Positions 5,487-5,851 of a stretch of 5,851 nt of DNA are shown here, piece after piece. The stretch covers positions 1-5,851 of the forward strand of contig CANFIL010000081.1 in NCBI GenBank assembly GCA_947447095.1, given 5' to 3'. The stretch is from Actinomycetota bacterium. GTDB taxonomy: Bacteria; Actinomycetota; Actinomycetes; S36-B12; UBA5976. Both the position numbers and the translations under genes were made by a program. The notes beneath the pieces were generated by a model. The model made no database searches, had not been told where the DNA came from, and saw only the letters and a program-made list of their open reading frames with translations. Every line of letters starts with the position of its first letter. The first letter of the stretch is position 1.

Positions 5487-5851
5487 ATGTCTGAACAGAC
5501 TCCCGTCTCACCAACCTTACGACAAGGCCCTGTCCTTCGACGCGGCCATGCAGTAAGCCGTGGAACGACTGATCAGCGCTTGTTGGATAGTCATGGCGAT
5601 TCTGCATGGGTGCACGAAGATCCATGGCGTGTGATGCGCATCCAGTCAGAATTCGTCAATGGCTTTGGAGCGCTCGCAGACCTCGGTCCCGCATTCAGTA
5701 TTTTCGGCAGTGCACGTACGCCAAAGGACCATCCTGAATATGTCCAAGCTAAAGAGTTAGCCCACAAGCTCTCAGATTTTGGCTACAACATCATCACCGG
5801 TGGTGGTCCCGGCATTATGGAGGCCGCCAATAGCGGCGCATGTGAAGGTCA
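5487..5851 (+). CDS. LOG-family (TIGR00730) Rossmann-fold protein, N-terminal part; runs off the window
   Basis: The first 121 codons are open to the right edge with no stop. A polar N-terminal extension (about 1-65) precedes the LOG-type nucleotide-binding fold: FSIFGSART at 70-78 and ITGGGPGIMEAANSG at 103-117. The family's catalytic PGGxGTxxE motif would lie beyond the window, so activity cannot be judged. LOG proteins hydrolyse cytokinin riboside 5'-monophosphates to free base and ribose phosphate, and related members act on other nucleotide 5'-monophosphates. The M. tuberculosis relative Rv1205 was reported as a cytokinin-producing LOG. Older annotation often calls them lysine decarboxylases, a label that is not supported. 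With only 12 bases after the dapE stop and a strong Shine-Dalgarno, it is almost surely in the dapE operon. Its role there is unknown. Confidence 0.88.
   Translation, partial: MSEQTPVSPTLRQGPVLRRGHAVSRGTTDQRLLDSHGDSAWVHEDPWRVMRIQSEFVNGFGALADLGPAFSIFGSARTPKDHPEYVQAKELAHKLSDFGYNIITGGGPGIMEAANSGACEG

Noticed and set aside
5487..5851. Lysine decarboxylase, suggested by the lysine-pathway context
   Set aside because: The GGGPGIMEAAN motif belongs to LOG/TIGR00730 proteins; the lysine decarboxylase label is an old misannotation of this family.
1..5851. CRISPR array, tRNA or rRNA gene, insertion sequence, or phage or defence genes
   Set aside because: No regularly spaced repeats, cloverleaf-like sequences, transposase motifs or terminal repeats were seen by eye, and nearly all of the window is taken up by housekeeping genes.

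Overview
This window looks like a conserved housekeeping stretch of an actinobacterial (Actinomycetota) chromosome. The evidence is the tail of a probable mycothiol-biosynthesis deacetylase, an actinobacterial-type DapD, a 7Fe ferredoxin directly followed by DapC, and a divergent dapD/dapE pair. From memory, the same associations occur in Mycobacterium tuberculosis (mshB-Rv1171, fdxC-dapC, Rv1201c-Rv1202, and the LOG protein Rv1205 nearby). Base composition is close to balanced, well below that of Streptomyces or Mycobacterium. This would suit a mid-GC lineage such as planktonic freshwater or marine actinobacteria, but the genus cannot be fixed from this sequence.

Layout, left to right. Positions 1-83 hold the last 26 codons of a probable MshB (forward). 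They overlap a small four-helix membrane protein gene (76-468). A 137-base gap with small inverted repeats follows, then fdxA (606-926) and dapC (930-2018), which are only 3 bases apart. A 49-base gap holds a candidate leaderless promoter for the citrate synthase gene gltA (2068-3342). A 19-bp perfect hairpin (3348-3391) separates gltA from dapD, which points the other way (3399-4322). dapD and dapE (4368-5474) diverge from a 45-base gap that appears to carry one symmetric, shared -10 element. dapE is followed by a strongly translated LOG-family gene (from 5487) that runs off the right edge.

Function. DapD (tetrahydrodipicolinate N-succinyltransferase), DapC (succinyl-DAP aminotransferase) and DapE (succinyl-DAP desuccinylase) are three consecutive steps of the succinylase route to diaminopimelate, needed for peptidoglycan and lysine. 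DapD uses succinyl-CoA, so a citrate synthase between them has a plausible metabolic link, although it may be no more than neighbourhood conservation. The ferredoxin has no direct role in these reactions.

I found no mobile element, CRISPR array, RNA gene, defence system or other undescribed system. The most interesting signals are regulatory: the symmetric divergent -10 between dapD and dapE, and the identical -10-to-start spacing at gltA and dapE, which predicts leaderless mRNAs for both.
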